NCBI RefSeq assembly: GCF_014640315.1
Contig: NZ_BMGS01000004.1
Location: 310,001-374,000 of the forward strand
Reading direction: 5' to 3'
Length of the DNA stretch: 64,000 nt
Origin: Hymenobacter glacieicola
GTDB taxonomy: Bacteria > Bacteroidota > Bacteroidia > Cytophagales > Hymenobacteraceae
Shown here: piece by piece, positions 35,054-43,310 of the stretch
How positions within the stretch are numbered: the stretch's first letter is position 1
How the letters are laid out: every line of letters begins with the position of its first letter
The notes under the pieces: generated by a model
Told to the model about the DNA's origin: nothing
Database searches by the model: none
The model's input: only the letters and a program-made list of their open reading frames with translations
Translations under genes and position numbers: made by a program

Positions 35054-35072
35054 TACTTTGAAATACAAAGTA
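35054..35072. promoter_or_regulatory. Operator-like palindrome over the -33 region
   Basis: TACTTTG-AAATA-CAAAGTA, a perfect 7-bp inverted repeat in the divergent spacer. It contains the TTTG (35057-35060) that would serve as the -33 box of the DUF2809 promoter, so a bound regulator would block it. Confidence 0.45.
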
Positions 35073-35085
35073 AACACTAATTTTG
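35057..35085 (+). promoter_or_regulatory. Bacteroidota-type promoter of the DUF2809 gene
   Basis: TTTG (35057-35060), 17-nt spacer, TAATTTTG (35078-35085). Both boxes match; the spacer is about two nt shorter than usual. The gene starts at 35114. Confidence 0.55.
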
Positions 35086-35113
35086 GTTTCCTGTTGCCTT
35101 TGATGAATGCTGT

Positions 35114-35521
35114 ATGGTGAATAGAAACAGAATGTGGTACGGGGGGCTAAGCCTGCTAACTATAGCCCTGGGTGTGGCTTCCCGCCGGTTTGCGCCGCTA
35201 TGGCCAGCCTGGGTAGGGACTTACGCCGGCGACGCGCTGTGGGCTTTGCTGGTGTTTTGGCTGGTTGGCTTGGGCTGGCCGCGCTGGGGTAGCGGCCGGG
35301 TTGGCGCCGTGGCCCTGAGCTTTGCTTTTGGCACCGAATTCAGCCAGCTCTACCACGCGCCCTGGCTGGATGCCCTGCGTCACACCTGGCCCGGCAGCCT
35401 CGTGCTGGGCCAGGGCTTTCTTTGGAGCGACTTGCTTTGCTACACGCTGGGGGTACTGGCAGGGGTAGGGTTGGAGCGGGTTTGGCAGGGTAGAAAGTCG
35501 AGTGCAGTTGGTCAGGCGTAA
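35114..35521 (+). CDS. DUF2809 small membrane protein
   Basis: 135 residues with about four hydrophobic helices. The conserved DUF2809 pattern is visible: GVASRRFAPLWPAWVGTYAGDALWALLVFW, then FAFGTEFSQLYHAPWLDALR, then FLWSDLLCYTLGV. Function unknown. The GTG/ATG-type start at 35114 is fixed by the promoter just upstream. No partner gene is obvious: the aldehyde dehydrogenase downstream is convergent. Confidence 0.85.
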   Translation: MVNRNRMWYGGLSLLTIALGVASRRFAPLWPAWVGTYAGDALWALLVFWLVGLGWPRWGSGRVGAVALSFAFGTEFSQLYHAPWLDALRHTWPGSLVLGQGFLWSDLLCYTLGVLAGVGLERVWQGRKSSAVGQA

Positions 35522-35680
35522 TTGCGAAAATGCTCTATGGCGGCTGGACGGCCTTTCAGAGTAGTCTACTGCTGAGAGCAGAGATGCCTGTTCAAGCTAT
35601 TCAACCCGCCTTACCCAGAAGCGACCAAGCAGGTACACTAAAGGGAAGTTTACCGCTTGCTTTAACTCCCAAATAGCTAA

Positions 35681-37081
35681 CTACTCAACTTTCTTCTGTG
35701 CTTCTGGCTTGGTTTCCTTGGCTACCCAGATAGACTTCTGATTGACAAACTCCCGGATGCCCAGGTGGGAAAGCTCCCGCCCGTAGCCCGATTTCTTGAC
35801 GCCTCCGAACGGCATTTCCGGCGACGATTTCACCATGCTGTTCACGAATACTGCGCCGGCCTCCACGCGCCGCGCCAATTGCTCGCCGCGACTGGCGTCG
35901 CGAGTCCAGATGGAGCCGCCCAGGCCGAAACGGGAGTCGTTGGCGAGGCGAATGGCGTCGTCGGCATCTTTAGCTTCCAGGATAATGGCCACGGGACCAA
36001 AAAACTCTTCCTCGTAGGCGCGCTGGCCGGGCTTCACGCGGGTCAGAATAACGGGCCGGAACAGGGCCGTGCCGGGCTTGCTCTGGCCCCCGAACAACTC
36101 CACCTTGGCACCCTGCCGCACTGAGTCCTCTACCTGCTGGGTCAACTCGTCGGCCAGGTCAGGGCGGGCCAGGGGGCCGTACTGGGTGGCCTCGTCGAGC
36201 GGGTCGCCGGGGCGGAAGGCCAGCAGGTGCGCTTTCATCTTGGCCACAAACTCCTTGAGCACGGGCTTCTCTATAATAAAGCGCTTGGCGGCAATGCAGC
36301 TCTGGCCGGCGTTAATCATACGGGCCTGGGCGGCGGTTTTGGCGGCTAGCTCCACGTCGGCGTCGGCCAGCACAATAAAGGCATCGGAGCCGCCCAGTTC
36401 CAGCACCGTTTTCTTGATTTGGCGGCCGGCCGTGGCAGCCACCTGCGCCCCGGCCGGCTCCGAGCCGGTGAGCGTCACGGCTTTCACCCGGTCGTCCTCA
36501 ATGAGCTGGCTTACCAAATCGGAGCCAATGAGCAGGGCACGAAAGGTGGCGGGAGGAAAGCCGGCATCGTGAAAAATCTGCTCCAGGGCCAGGGCGCACT
36601 GTGGCACGTTAGAGGCGTGCTTGAGCAGGCCCACGTTGCCCGCCATCAGAGCCGGGGCGGCAAAGCGCACTACCTGCCAGAACGGAAAGTTCCAGGGCAT
36701 CACGGCCAGCACTACCCCAATGGGCTCGTGGGAAATAAAGCTACGCTGGGCCTCCGTCTTGATTTCCTCGTCGGCCAGGAAGTGCTCGGCGTGCTGGGCG
36801 TAGTAGTCACAGGTGAGGGCGCACTTTTGCACTTCGGCGCGGCCATCCACGACGGGCTTGCCCATTTCCAGGGCCATCAGGCGGGCCAACTCATCTTGCC
36901 GCTCCCGCAGCAGCTCGGCGGCCCGGCGCATCAGGCCGGCCCGGTGCGCGAATGAGGTAGTGCGCCACTCGCCAAAGGCCCGGTGAGCTTGGGCCAGAAT
37001 ACGCTCGGTTTTAACCCAGCTGAATGCCCGGAACCGACGCTCTACGCGACCCGTGTGAGGGTTGAAAGATTCAATAGCCAT
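35681..37081 (-). CDS. NAD(P)-dependent aldehyde dehydrogenase (succinate-semialdehyde type)
   Basis: 466 residues of the ALDH superfamily. The catalytic cysteine is in NAGQSCIAAKR and the general base glutamate in LELGGSDAF. MPWNFPFWQVVRFAAPALMAGN is the cofactor/substrate channel segment. The sequence SYGRELSHLG-like C-terminus (GYGRELSHLGIREFVNQKS) is typical of succinate-semialdehyde dehydrogenases of the GabD/Sad branch. Aldehyde specificity is not provable. It stands alone: the sigma factor gene is divergent. Confidence 0.9.
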   Translation of the reverse strand: MAIESFNPHTGRVERRFRAFSWVKTERILAQAHRAFGEWRTTSFAHRAGLMRRAAELLRERQDELARLMALEMGKPVVDGRAEVQKCALTCDYYAQHAEHFLADEEIKTEAQRSFISHEPIGVVLAVMPWNFPFWQVVRFAAPALMAGNVGLLKHASNVPQCALALEQIFHDAGFPPATFRALLIGSDLVSQLIEDDRVKAVTLTGSEPAGAQVAATAGRQIKKTVLELGGSDAFIVLADADVELAAKTAAQARMINAGQSCIAAKRFIIEKPVLKEFVAKMKAHLLAFRPGDPLDEATQYGPLARPDLADELTQQVEDSVRQGAKVELFGGQSKPGTALFRPVILTRVKPGQRAYEEEFFGPVAIILEAKDADDAIRLANDSRFGLGGSIWTRDASRGEQLARRVEAGAVFVNSMVKSSPEMPFGGVKKSGYGRELSHLGIREFVNQKSIWVAKETKPEAQKKVE

Positions 37082-37228
37082 GAGAATACAGAATGAAAAC
37101 AGGCCTATAGGAGACCGGGGCGTAAAGAAGGAATGAACAAGTAAACTGGCTCCTTGGTTAACCTCGGCAGTGGTAACTTCGACCGTACAAGGACCGTAGC
37201 AAGATGTTCAGGTGCGTGGTTTGCACTT

Positions 37229-37260
37229 TTTGGGTGCCTACGTGTCGAAATGTAAGTTTA
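37229..37260 (+). promoter_or_regulatory. Candidate promoter of the sigma/anti-sigma operon
   Basis: TTTG (37229-37232), 20-nt spacer, TAAGTTTA (37253-37260), one mismatch from TAnnTTTG. About 60-70 nt before the sigma factor start. Confidence 0.5.
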
Positions 37261-37319
37261 TCCAGTACTTTCGTTTCATCTGCAGGGCTGGCATTGCTAC
37301 GCCACCCTGTTTCCATTAG

Positions 37320-37886
37320 TTGCTGCCCGTGTCTGTTCCTACTCCTGAGTCAGCTGCCCTCGAAACTGAAGTTCTGCTCGTGCAACGCCTGCGCGACCGG
37401 GACGAAGGGGCCATGACCATCTTCTACGACAAGTACTCCGCAGCCCTGTTCGGTGTGATTATGCGCATCGTCAAGAAAGAAGAAATTGCGGAGGACGTTT
37501 TGCAGGAAGCCATGGTCAAAATCTGGCACTCCTTTCCTTCCTACGACGCCGAAAAAGGGCGTTTGTTTACGTGGGTAATGAATGTGTGCCGAAATTTAGC
37601 CATCGACAAAATCCGCTCCCGACAGTACCGCGTAGGTAGTCGTACGCAGCCAATCGAAGAAAGTGCAGCGCTGCGCCAGGCCGCCGAACCCTCGTTCCGG
37701 CCTGAGCACATTGGCTTGCAGGAAATGACGCGCCAGCTGAATCCGGAGCAGCGGCAAATCGTGGACCTGCTTTATTTCGGCGGATTTACGCAAAGCGAAG
37801 TGGCAGAAGAACTCAACCTCCCGCTCGGTACGGTTAAAACCCGCGCCCGGGCGGCCATCAAAGTACTTTCTAAATTGATTCGGTAA
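37320..37886 (+). CDS. ECF-type RNA polymerase sigma factor
   Basis: 188 residues. Region 2 (about 30-100) includes the DVLQEAMVKIWHSFPSYD core and the FTWVMNVCRNLAIDKIRS segment that contacts the -10 element. Region 4 (about 130-188) has the helix-turn-helix FTQSEVAEELNLPLGTVKTRARAA. The start is uncertain: TTG at 37320 or GTG at 37329, both in frame before the same conserved body. The anti-sigma gene begins 2 bp after the stop, so the two are one operon. The group resembles SigK-type ECF factors paired with RskA-like anti-sigma factors. Confidence 0.92.
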   Translation: MLPVSVPTPESAALETEVLLVQRLRDRDEGAMTIFYDKYSAALFGVIMRIVKKEEIAEDVLQEAMVKIWHSFPSYDAEKGRLFTWVMNVCRNLAIDKIRSRQYRVGSRTQPIEESAALRQAAEPSFRPEHIGLQEMTRQLNPEQRQIVDLLYFGGFTQSEVAEELNLPLGTVKTRARAAIKVLSKLIR

Positions 37887-37888
37887 TC

Positions 37889-38791
37889 GTGAATATCCAG
37901 GAATATATCGAATCTGGTATCCTTGAGGAATACGCCCTGGGCGTACTCAACGAGGTCGAGCGCGCCGAAGTAGAGCGCATCGCACGGCAGCACCCGGAAA
38001 TAAACCGGGAGTTGAAAACAGTTATTGCGAGCTTGGATGCCTACGCTGAAGCCCACGCCCTTACCCCGCCCCCTGATATGCGGGAACGGGTACTGACCGG
38101 CTGGCAGCAAGCCATTCAGGCCCCAGAACAAAACACCAGCCGTCCGTCTACCGACGACGGCTCCACCCAGCCCCGCATGGTCGCTTCGGCACCTGTAGCG
38201 GCGGCGCCTGCTGCTACCCCCGCCGGGGAAGCCGTAGTGCGGCAAATGCCCGTAGAAACCGCTAATGGCAGCCGTACGCGGTGGCTGATTGCGGCTTCGG
38301 TAGCCCTGTTGGTGCTGAGTGCCCTAGGTAATTTCCTCTTATATAGTCGGCTGCGTGAAACTGAAGCCAACCTAGAGGTAGCTCAAACCGAACAGTCGCG
38401 CTACGCAGCCACTCAGAAAGCAGCCCTGAACGAGCGAGACCAACAGCTTTCCGTACTGCGCAACCAAGCCTTCCGCACCGTGGATCTGAAGGGTACGCCC
38501 AAAGCTCCGGACGCTCTGGCTCGCGTGTACTACAACCCGCAGACCAAAGCCGTGTACGTGGATGTCCGCAACTTGCCAGCACCGCCTACTGGTAAGCAGT
38601 ACCAGCTCTGGGCCCTCGACAACGGCAAGCCCGTTGACGCCGGGGTACTAGCCAGCGCTACGGCCAGCGGCGACAGTATCCAGCAGATGAAGGACATAGC
38701 CAGCGCCCAGGCCTTTGCCATGACGGTAGAGGACGCAGGTGGGGTAGCTTCGCCCACGCTGAGCACCATGACTGTAATCGGGAACCTGTAG
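37889..38791 (+). CDS. Membrane anti-sigma factor, RskA-like
   Basis: 300 residues. An N-terminal cytosolic anti-sigma domain (IESGILEEYALGVLNEVERAEVERIARQHPEI, residues 7-38) is followed by a Pro/Ala-rich linker (80-120), one transmembrane helix (132-152), a short coiled coil, and an extracytoplasmic RskA C-terminal domain (about 190-300: GKQYQLWALDNGKPVDAGVL). It should hold the sigma factor at the membrane until a signal releases it. GTG start at 37889, 2 bp after the sigma stop. A terminator follows. Confidence 0.92.
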   Translation: MNIQEYIESGILEEYALGVLNEVERAEVERIARQHPEINRELKTVIASLDAYAEAHALTPPPDMRERVLTGWQQAIQAPEQNTSRPSTDDGSTQPRMVASAPVAAAPAATPAGEAVVRQMPVETANGSRTRWLIAASVALLVLSALGNFLLYSRLRETEANLEVAQTEQSRYAATQKAALNERDQQLSVLRNQAFRTVDLKGTPKAPDALARVYYNPQTKAVYVDVRNLPAPPTGKQYQLWALDNGKPVDAGVLASATASGDSIQQMKDIASAQAFAMTVEDAGGVASPTLSTMTVIGNL

Positions 38792-38813
38792 CGGTAACAC
38801 ACCAGTGCAATAG

Positions 38814-38855
38814 GGAGCAGGCGGCGCAAGCGGCCTGCTCCTTATTCTGTTCTTT
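38814..38855 (+). terminator. Terminator of the sigma/anti-sigma operon
   Basis: Stem GGAGCAGGC (38814-38822) / GCCTGCTCC (38833-38841), 10-nt loop, followed by TTATTCTGTTCTTT. It starts 22 bp after the anti-sigma stop and separates this operon from the H-NOX gene. Confidence 0.75.
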
Positions 38856-38913
38856 GGCTGGCGGATAACTGGTTTTCGGTTATCTTCCGATTCCAACCCC
38901 AGCCACCAACCCC

Positions 38914-39465
38914 GTGCACGGAACCATATTTACGCTTCTGAAGCGCTACGTTCAGACCCAGTACGACCACAGTACCTGGATTCAGCTGCTAGAAAATTCG
39001 GGGCTTACTGCTACCGATTTCGACCACAAACATGTGTACCCCGATGAGCACATGTACCGGCTAGTTGGGCAGGCTGCCGAGATGACCGGGCTGTCGGCCG
39101 ATGAGCTGCACGAGAAGTTCGGTGAGTATTTGGTGCCCGACCTTATGTACATGTACCAGCGCCTGTTACAGCCCGGCTGGAACACGCTCGACATGATTGA
39201 GCATACCGAGAACACCATGCACCGGCAGGTGCGTAGTGAGCACGCCGAGAATGCACCGCCCGTGCTCAACGTTACCCGCATTGGCCCCGATGAGCTGTTT
39301 ATCGACTATGTGTCGAAGCGGCGGATGGGGGCTTTGGCCGTGGGCATTGTGCGCGGGCTGGCCAAGTACTTCGATGAAGCTGACGTCATTAAAGTAGAGC
39401 CTACTACCAACGAAAACGGGGAGGAAGTACGCATCCGGGTGCGGCGCATAAAACCTACCGCCTAG
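38914..39465 (+). CDS. H-NOX heme nitric oxide/oxygen sensor protein
   Basis: 183 residues, a stand-alone HNOB domain. The proximal heme ligand is H103 (TMHRQV), a conserved distorting proline lies at 115-116, and the heme-propionate YxSxR motif is Y132-V-S-K-R136. GTG start at 38914 (MHGTIFTLLKRYV). Free-standing H-NOX proteins bind NO and normally signal to a histidine kinase or cyclase encoded next door. No such partner is adjacent here. The next gene, 98 bp downstream on the same strand, opens the arsenosugar cluster, so a link is possible but unproven. The tail is lengthened by a charged stretch (NENGEEVRIRVRRIKPTA). Confidence 0.93.
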   Translation: MHGTIFTLLKRYVQTQYDHSTWIQLLENSGLTATDFDHKHVYPDEHMYRLVGQAAEMTGLSADELHEKFGEYLVPDLMYMYQRLLQPGWNTLDMIEHTENTMHRQVRSEHAENAPPVLNVTRIGPDELFIDYVSKRRMGALAVGIVRGLAKYFDEADVIKVEPTTNENGEEVRIRVRRIKPTA

Positions 39466-39563
39466 TTGAGCGCTTACTAGCTAGTGCCAGCGGAACAGCC
39501 CGCCTCAGCTGGCCGGAATCAGCTTAATTCTTAATTCATTCAGCAAAAGATAAAAACCTAATT

Positions 39564-39896
39564 ATGAGCACGTATTACAATCCTGCGGACTTGGCCAAGT
39601 TTGGTAATATTACGGAGTGGCAGCCGGAAATGGGCAACAAATTTTTTGCCTACTACGCCGAGGTATTTAAAGACGGGGCCCTGACCGAACGGGAAAAATC
39701 CCTGATTGCCCTGGCCGTCGCCCACGCCGTGCAGTGCCCGTACTGTATTGATGCCTACACTTCCGACTCCCTGCAGAAAGGCGCCGACGAGGCCCAGATG
39801 ATGGAGGCCGTACATGTGGCAGCTGCCATTAAAGGCGGGGCTGCACTGGTGCACGGCGTGCAGATGATGAACAAAGCCAAGGAGTTAAGCATGTAG
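39564..39896 (+). CDS. Arsenosugar biosynthesis-associated AhpD-like protein
   Basis: 110 residues of the carboxymuconolactone decarboxylase/AhpD fold. The redox pair is C58 and C61 in VQCPYCIDAYT. The histidine found four residues later in true AhpD is replaced by tyrosine (Y65), which is usual in the subfamily that accompanies ArsS. Peroxidase or thiol chemistry is inferred. First gene of the four-gene cluster, 70 bp before arsS. Confidence 0.9.
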   Translation: MSTYYNPADLAKFGNITEWQPEMGNKFFAYYAEVFKDGALTEREKSLIALAVAHAVQCPYCIDAYTSDSLQKGADEAQMMEAVHVAAAIKGGAALVHGVQMMNKAKELSM

Positions 39897-39966
39897 TCAG
39901 CTGCCAATGGGGTTTGCTGCTTGCTGAAGCGGCGAACTACCCTGTTAGCTTAGGAGTTCATAGCGC

Positions 39967-41016
39967 ATGATCAAGTCCCTGCTGGCCCGGCACGCTCCCC
40001 TAGCGGATACGGCCTACCAACTCAACGTGCTGACCCAGGCGGAGGCGGAAGGTGCGCATCTGCCGCCGTTCGCCCACAAGCTGCAACAGAGCGGCTTACT
40101 GCCCTTGCTGCCTACCGGCCTGAGCATCATGCAGATAAATGTGGGCAAGATGTGCAACCAGGTGTGCAAGCACTGCCACGTAGATGCCGGACCCGACCGC
40201 ACTGAAATCATGACCCGGGCCACCATGCAGCTCTGCCTCGATGCCCTGGCCCGCACCAGCATTGCTACGGTGGACCTGACCGGCGGCGCTCCGGAGATGA
40301 ACCCAGACTTCCGGTGGCTGGTGGAGCAGATTTCGGCCTTGGGGCGGGAAATCATTGTGCGCTGCAACCTGACCATAATCGTGGCCAATAAGAAGTACCA
40401 CGACCTGCCCGAGTTCTTTGCCCGCCACCGGGTGCGGGTGGTGTCGTCATTGCCCCACTTTTCAGCGGGCCGTACCGATGCTCAGCGCGGGGAAGGCGTG
40501 TTCGAACGCTCTATCCGGGCCCTGAGAATGCTCAATGCCGTGGGCTACGGGCAGGAAGGCTCGGGTCTGAGCCTGGACCTGGTATATAATCCTTCCGGAG
40601 CTTTTATGCCGGGCAGCCAAGCCGGGCTGGAGCGGGAGTTCAAGCAGCGCCTCGGGCGGGAGTACGGCATCGTGTTCAACAACCTGCTCACCATTACCAA
40701 TCTACCCGTGAGCCGCTTCCTGGAGTATTTGCTGGAAAGCGGCAACTACGAGGGCTACATGGAAAAGCTAGTGGCGGCTTACAACCCGGTGGCCGCGGCT
40801 AACGTCATGTGCCGATCTACGCTTAGTATTGGCTGGGATGGGCAGCTTTACGACTGCGACTTCAACCAGATGCTGGACCTGACGGTAGCCAGCCCGGTAC
40901 AGCACATCCGGGACTTCGATGAGGCCCAACTCAACGCGCGGGCCATCGTCATCAACCAGCATTGCTACGGCTGCACTGCCGGGGCCGGTTCCAGCTGTGG
41001 CGGCACAACTGCTTGA
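39967..41016 (+). CDS. arsS: Arsenosugar biosynthesis radical SAM protein ArsS
   Basis: 349 residues. The radical SAM cluster cysteines are C63, C67 and C70 in CNQVCKHCHVDAGP. The SAM-binding segment VDLTGGAPEMNP follows. The C-terminal CYGCTAGAGSSCGG carries additional cysteines typical of the ArsS family. ArsS builds 5'-deoxyadenosyl-type arsenosugar precursors from dimethylarsenite. Flanked by the AhpD-like gene and the rhodanese and glycosyltransferase genes usually found with it. No arsM methyltransferase or ars efflux gene is in the window. Confidence 0.93.
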   Translation: MIKSLLARHAPLADTAYQLNVLTQAEAEGAHLPPFAHKLQQSGLLPLLPTGLSIMQINVGKMCNQVCKHCHVDAGPDRTEIMTRATMQLCLDALARTSIATVDLTGGAPEMNPDFRWLVEQISALGREIIVRCNLTIIVANKKYHDLPEFFARHRVRVVSSLPHFSAGRTDAQRGEGVFERSIRALRMLNAVGYGQEGSGLSLDLVYNPSGAFMPGSQAGLEREFKQRLGREYGIVFNNLLTITNLPVSRFLEYLLESGNYEGYMEKLVAAYNPVAAANVMCRSTLSIGWDGQLYDCDFNQMLDLTVASPVQHIRDFDEAQLNARAIVINQHCYGCTAGAGSSCGGTTA

Positions 41017-41127
41017 ACAGTAGCACAGGTAGCCGGCAAAGGCTGCCCGTCAGCCAGTAGTTGTTACTTGCCAGAATGGTAGTGGGGTAACATGATTACG
41101 CTTCAACCTAGGCATACTGAAACATAC

Positions 41128-41676
41128 ATGAAACGAGGCTCCAGCCTGCTTGCGGGACTTCTGGCCGCCGCTCTAACGGCTTGCGGGCAACAGCCCAAAT
41201 CTGCTACTTCCGCCCCCGCGCCAGCCTCCACTATGACGGCTTACGACCATATGCTGCGGCTACTGTATAAACAGACGGTGCCCTTGGTGCAGCCCGCGGC
41301 CCTGGCCGCTAGTCTACAGCGCAACCCCGCGTCGGTTGTGCTGCTGGACACTCGCACCCCGGCTGAATACCGAGTAAGTCACTTAAAAGGGGCCCGCTTC
41401 GTAGATTTCGACCATTTCCGTGACACCAACTTACGCCAGTTGTCCCGTACCCAGCCGGTCGTGGTGTACTGCACCGTGGGGGCCCGGAGCGAGCAGGTGG
41501 GGGCGTGGCTGCGGGAGCAGGGCTTTCAGGATGTGCGCAATTTGTACGGGGGCATTTTTCAGTGGGTAAACGATGGCCACAGCCTAGTAAACGCACACGG
41601 ACCGACAACCAACGTGCACCCCTATTCGGTGATGTGGCGCGCCTGGCTGAAACAAGGAAACCCGGTGTATGAATAA
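41128..41676 (+). CDS. Rhodanese-domain lipoprotein
   Basis: 182 residues. A signal peptide ends at lipobox LTAC (C19), so it is exported and lipidated. A single rhodanese domain (about 55-160) has DTRTPAEYRVSHLKGARFVDF and the active-site loop VVYCTVGARSE with C115. It probably carries persulfide or binds oxyanions in the envelope. The ATG at 41128 opens the signal peptide; an earlier in-frame ATG 36 bp upstream is unlikely. Its 3' end overlaps the glycosyltransferase start by 8 bp, tying it to the arsenosugar cluster. Confidence 0.9.
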   Translation: MKRGSSLLAGLLAAALTACGQQPKSATSAPAPASTMTAYDHMLRLLYKQTVPLVQPAALAASLQRNPASVVLLDTRTPAEYRVSHLKGARFVDFDHFRDTNLRQLSRTQPVVVYCTVGARSEQVGAWLREQGFQDVRNLYGGIFQWVNDGHSLVNAHGPTTNVHPYSVMWRAWLKQGNPVYE

Positions 41677-42325
41677 CAATTCCATGGCCGATGCAGCGCT
41701 TAACCGCTTGGTTGTTTTTGCCCGATACCCGGAGCTGGGGCGCGTGAAAACGCGTTTGGCGGCGGACATTGGGGCCGAAGCAGCCTTGAAAGTATACCGC
41801 CAGCTGCTGGCTCACACCCGAGCTGTGGTGGCTTCCTTGCCGGTACACAAAACCGTGTGGCTGGCCGAAGCTGGCCCGGCTGCTGACCTGACTGACGAGT
41901 GGACCGGTTATGAGCAGCTTCCCCAGCCGGCCGGCGACCTGGGGGAGAAAATGCAGGCGGCTTTTGCCCACGATTTTGAACGGCAGGCCTCGGCGGTGGT
42001 TATTATCGGGACGGATTGTCCGGGCCTGACGACAGCCCACCTGACGGACGCTTTCGATGCCCTGCGCACCCACGATGTAGTACTCGGGCCCGCCACCGAT
42101 GGAGGGTACTACCTGCTGGGAATGAAGCAGCTATGGTCGAGCTTATTCACGGGGAAAAGCTGGAGTACTGACACCGTACGTTCCGCTACCGTGGCCGATG
42201 TGAAGCAACTGGGGCTGCGGCTTCATCTGCTTTCTGAACTCAGCGACATTGATACCGGGGCTGACCTGCGTGCCTGGGAAGCTACCACCGGGAAAACATT
42301 TGAGCAGGGTTTGCGCGTACTGTAG
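41669..42325 (+). CDS. TIGR04282 family arsenosugar glycosyltransferase
   Basis: 218 residues of the small GT-A-like family that co-occurs with ArsS. Key segments: VVFARYPELGRVKTRLA at the N-terminus, VIIGTDCPGLT in the middle and GPATDGGYYLLGM near residue 150, the probable nucleotide-sugar site. It likely adds a sugar moiety in arsenosugar formation. It overlaps the rhodanese gene by 8 bp, indicating translational coupling. The lipoprotein gene follows 28 bp later on the same strand. Confidence 0.9.
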   Translation: MNNNSMADAALNRLVVFARYPELGRVKTRLAADIGAEAALKVYRQLLAHTRAVVASLPVHKTVWLAEAGPAADLTDEWTGYEQLPQPAGDLGEKMQAAFAHDFERQASAVVIIGTDCPGLTTAHLTDAFDALRTHDVVLGPATDGGYYLLGMKQLWSSLFTGKSWSTDTVRSATVADVKQLGLRLHLLSELSDIDTGADLRAWEATTGKTFEQGLRVL

Positions 42326-42353
42326 CGCACCCCTGAGCTTTTGTTTTCCTTCC

Positions 42354-43310
42354 ATGCGTACAGTTGCCTTCGTAGTGGGCGGCGCCCTGAGCGCTGGTCT
42401 GCTGTCTTGTTCCACTGATTCGGGTAGCAAACCGGCGACGCCGGCCGCGGCTCCGGCCACCGCTACCGAGAACCCCCTGACCCGGCGGGGCGGCCCCCTG
42501 CGCCAGCAGTGGGCCATGGATCGGTTGTGGGAAGATGGCAAGGCCGAGGTAGCTACCTATGAGGCCGAGCGGGTAGTGTACGGGGAACCCCGCCGATTCG
42601 ACTTCACGCTCATTACGGTTAAGGAGGAGTTCAACCAGCAGTATAACGTTAAAACCGACGATACGCGCCGTAAAGACGTGTTTCCGGTGATGAAAGTAAA
42701 CCAGTTCTGCACTATTCCTACGGAGCAGTACCCTTACCACTTTCTGACTTCCCTGTTCTTTCGGCGCGACCAGCCAGCCCAGCTTTACAAGCTTACTACC
42801 TCCTCGCAGGAGTGGTGCGGCAACACGTTCAAGGCCATCCTCGACGACGGTATGCAGTACGTGCAAACCTATAATTCGTACTGGGACGGCCAGGGCGGAG
42901 GGCAGCGCCAGCTACGGCGGGTGGTGCTGTTCGAGGATGCGCTGCCGTACACCCTGCGCAGCTTGCGCTTTGAAGCCCTGCCTACCTTCAAAGCTGATGT
43001 GTATGAGCTCCAGCAAACCAACCAGGCCCCCCCGCCCGTGCTTTACCACGCCCAGATTCGCACGGAAGATGCCCTGACGGCCGACACGCCCGAGCCGGCC
43101 TGGTGCGTGACGGTCGCGCTTACCAACCAAAAACAGAACGTGTATTGGTTTGGTAAACGGTACCCCAACGTGCTGCTGCGCCAAAGTACCTGGGACGGCC
43201 GCACGCTCCGGCTCAAGCAAGTGCGCCGCTACGTGTACTGGCCCGTGGCAGCGGCCGGTTCAGCTGCACCTGATACGGCCGCTGCTACGCCCGCTGCGGC
43301 TGAGCGCTAA
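42354..43310 (+). CDS. Conserved Bacteroidota lipoprotein of unknown function
   Basis: 318 residues. Lipobox LLSC follows a short signal peptide, then a Pro/Ala linker and a beta-rich domain. Conserved segments: WEDGKAEVATYEAERVVYGEPR, ITVKEEFN, YPYHFLTSLFF and TSSQEWCGNTF with a conserved cysteine. Members of this family are sometimes labelled septum formation inhibitor Maf in databases, but it shows no Maf nucleotide-pyrophosphatase motif, so that name should not be used. ATG at 42354. Its 3' end overlaps the convergent membrane glycosyltransferase by 26 bp. Confidence 0.8.
   Translation: MRTVAFVVGGALSAGLLSCSTDSGSKPATPAAAPATATENPLTRRGGPLRQQWAMDRLWEDGKAEVATYEAERVVYGEPRRFDFTLITVKEEFNQQYNVKTDDTRRKDVFPVMKVNQFCTIPTEQYPYHFLTSLFFRRDQPAQLYKLTTSSQEWCGNTFKAILDDGMQYVQTYNSYWDGQGGGQRQLRRVVLFEDALPYTLRSLRFEALPTFKADVYELQQTNQAPPPVLYHAQIRTEDALTADTPEPAWCVTVALTNQKQNVYWFGKRYPNVLLRQSTWDGRTLRLKQVRRYVYWPVAAAGSAAPDTAAATPAAAER

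Noticed and set aside
42354..43310. Calling the lipoprotein Maf (septum formation inhibitor)
   Set aside because: No Maf motif, and the protein is exported.
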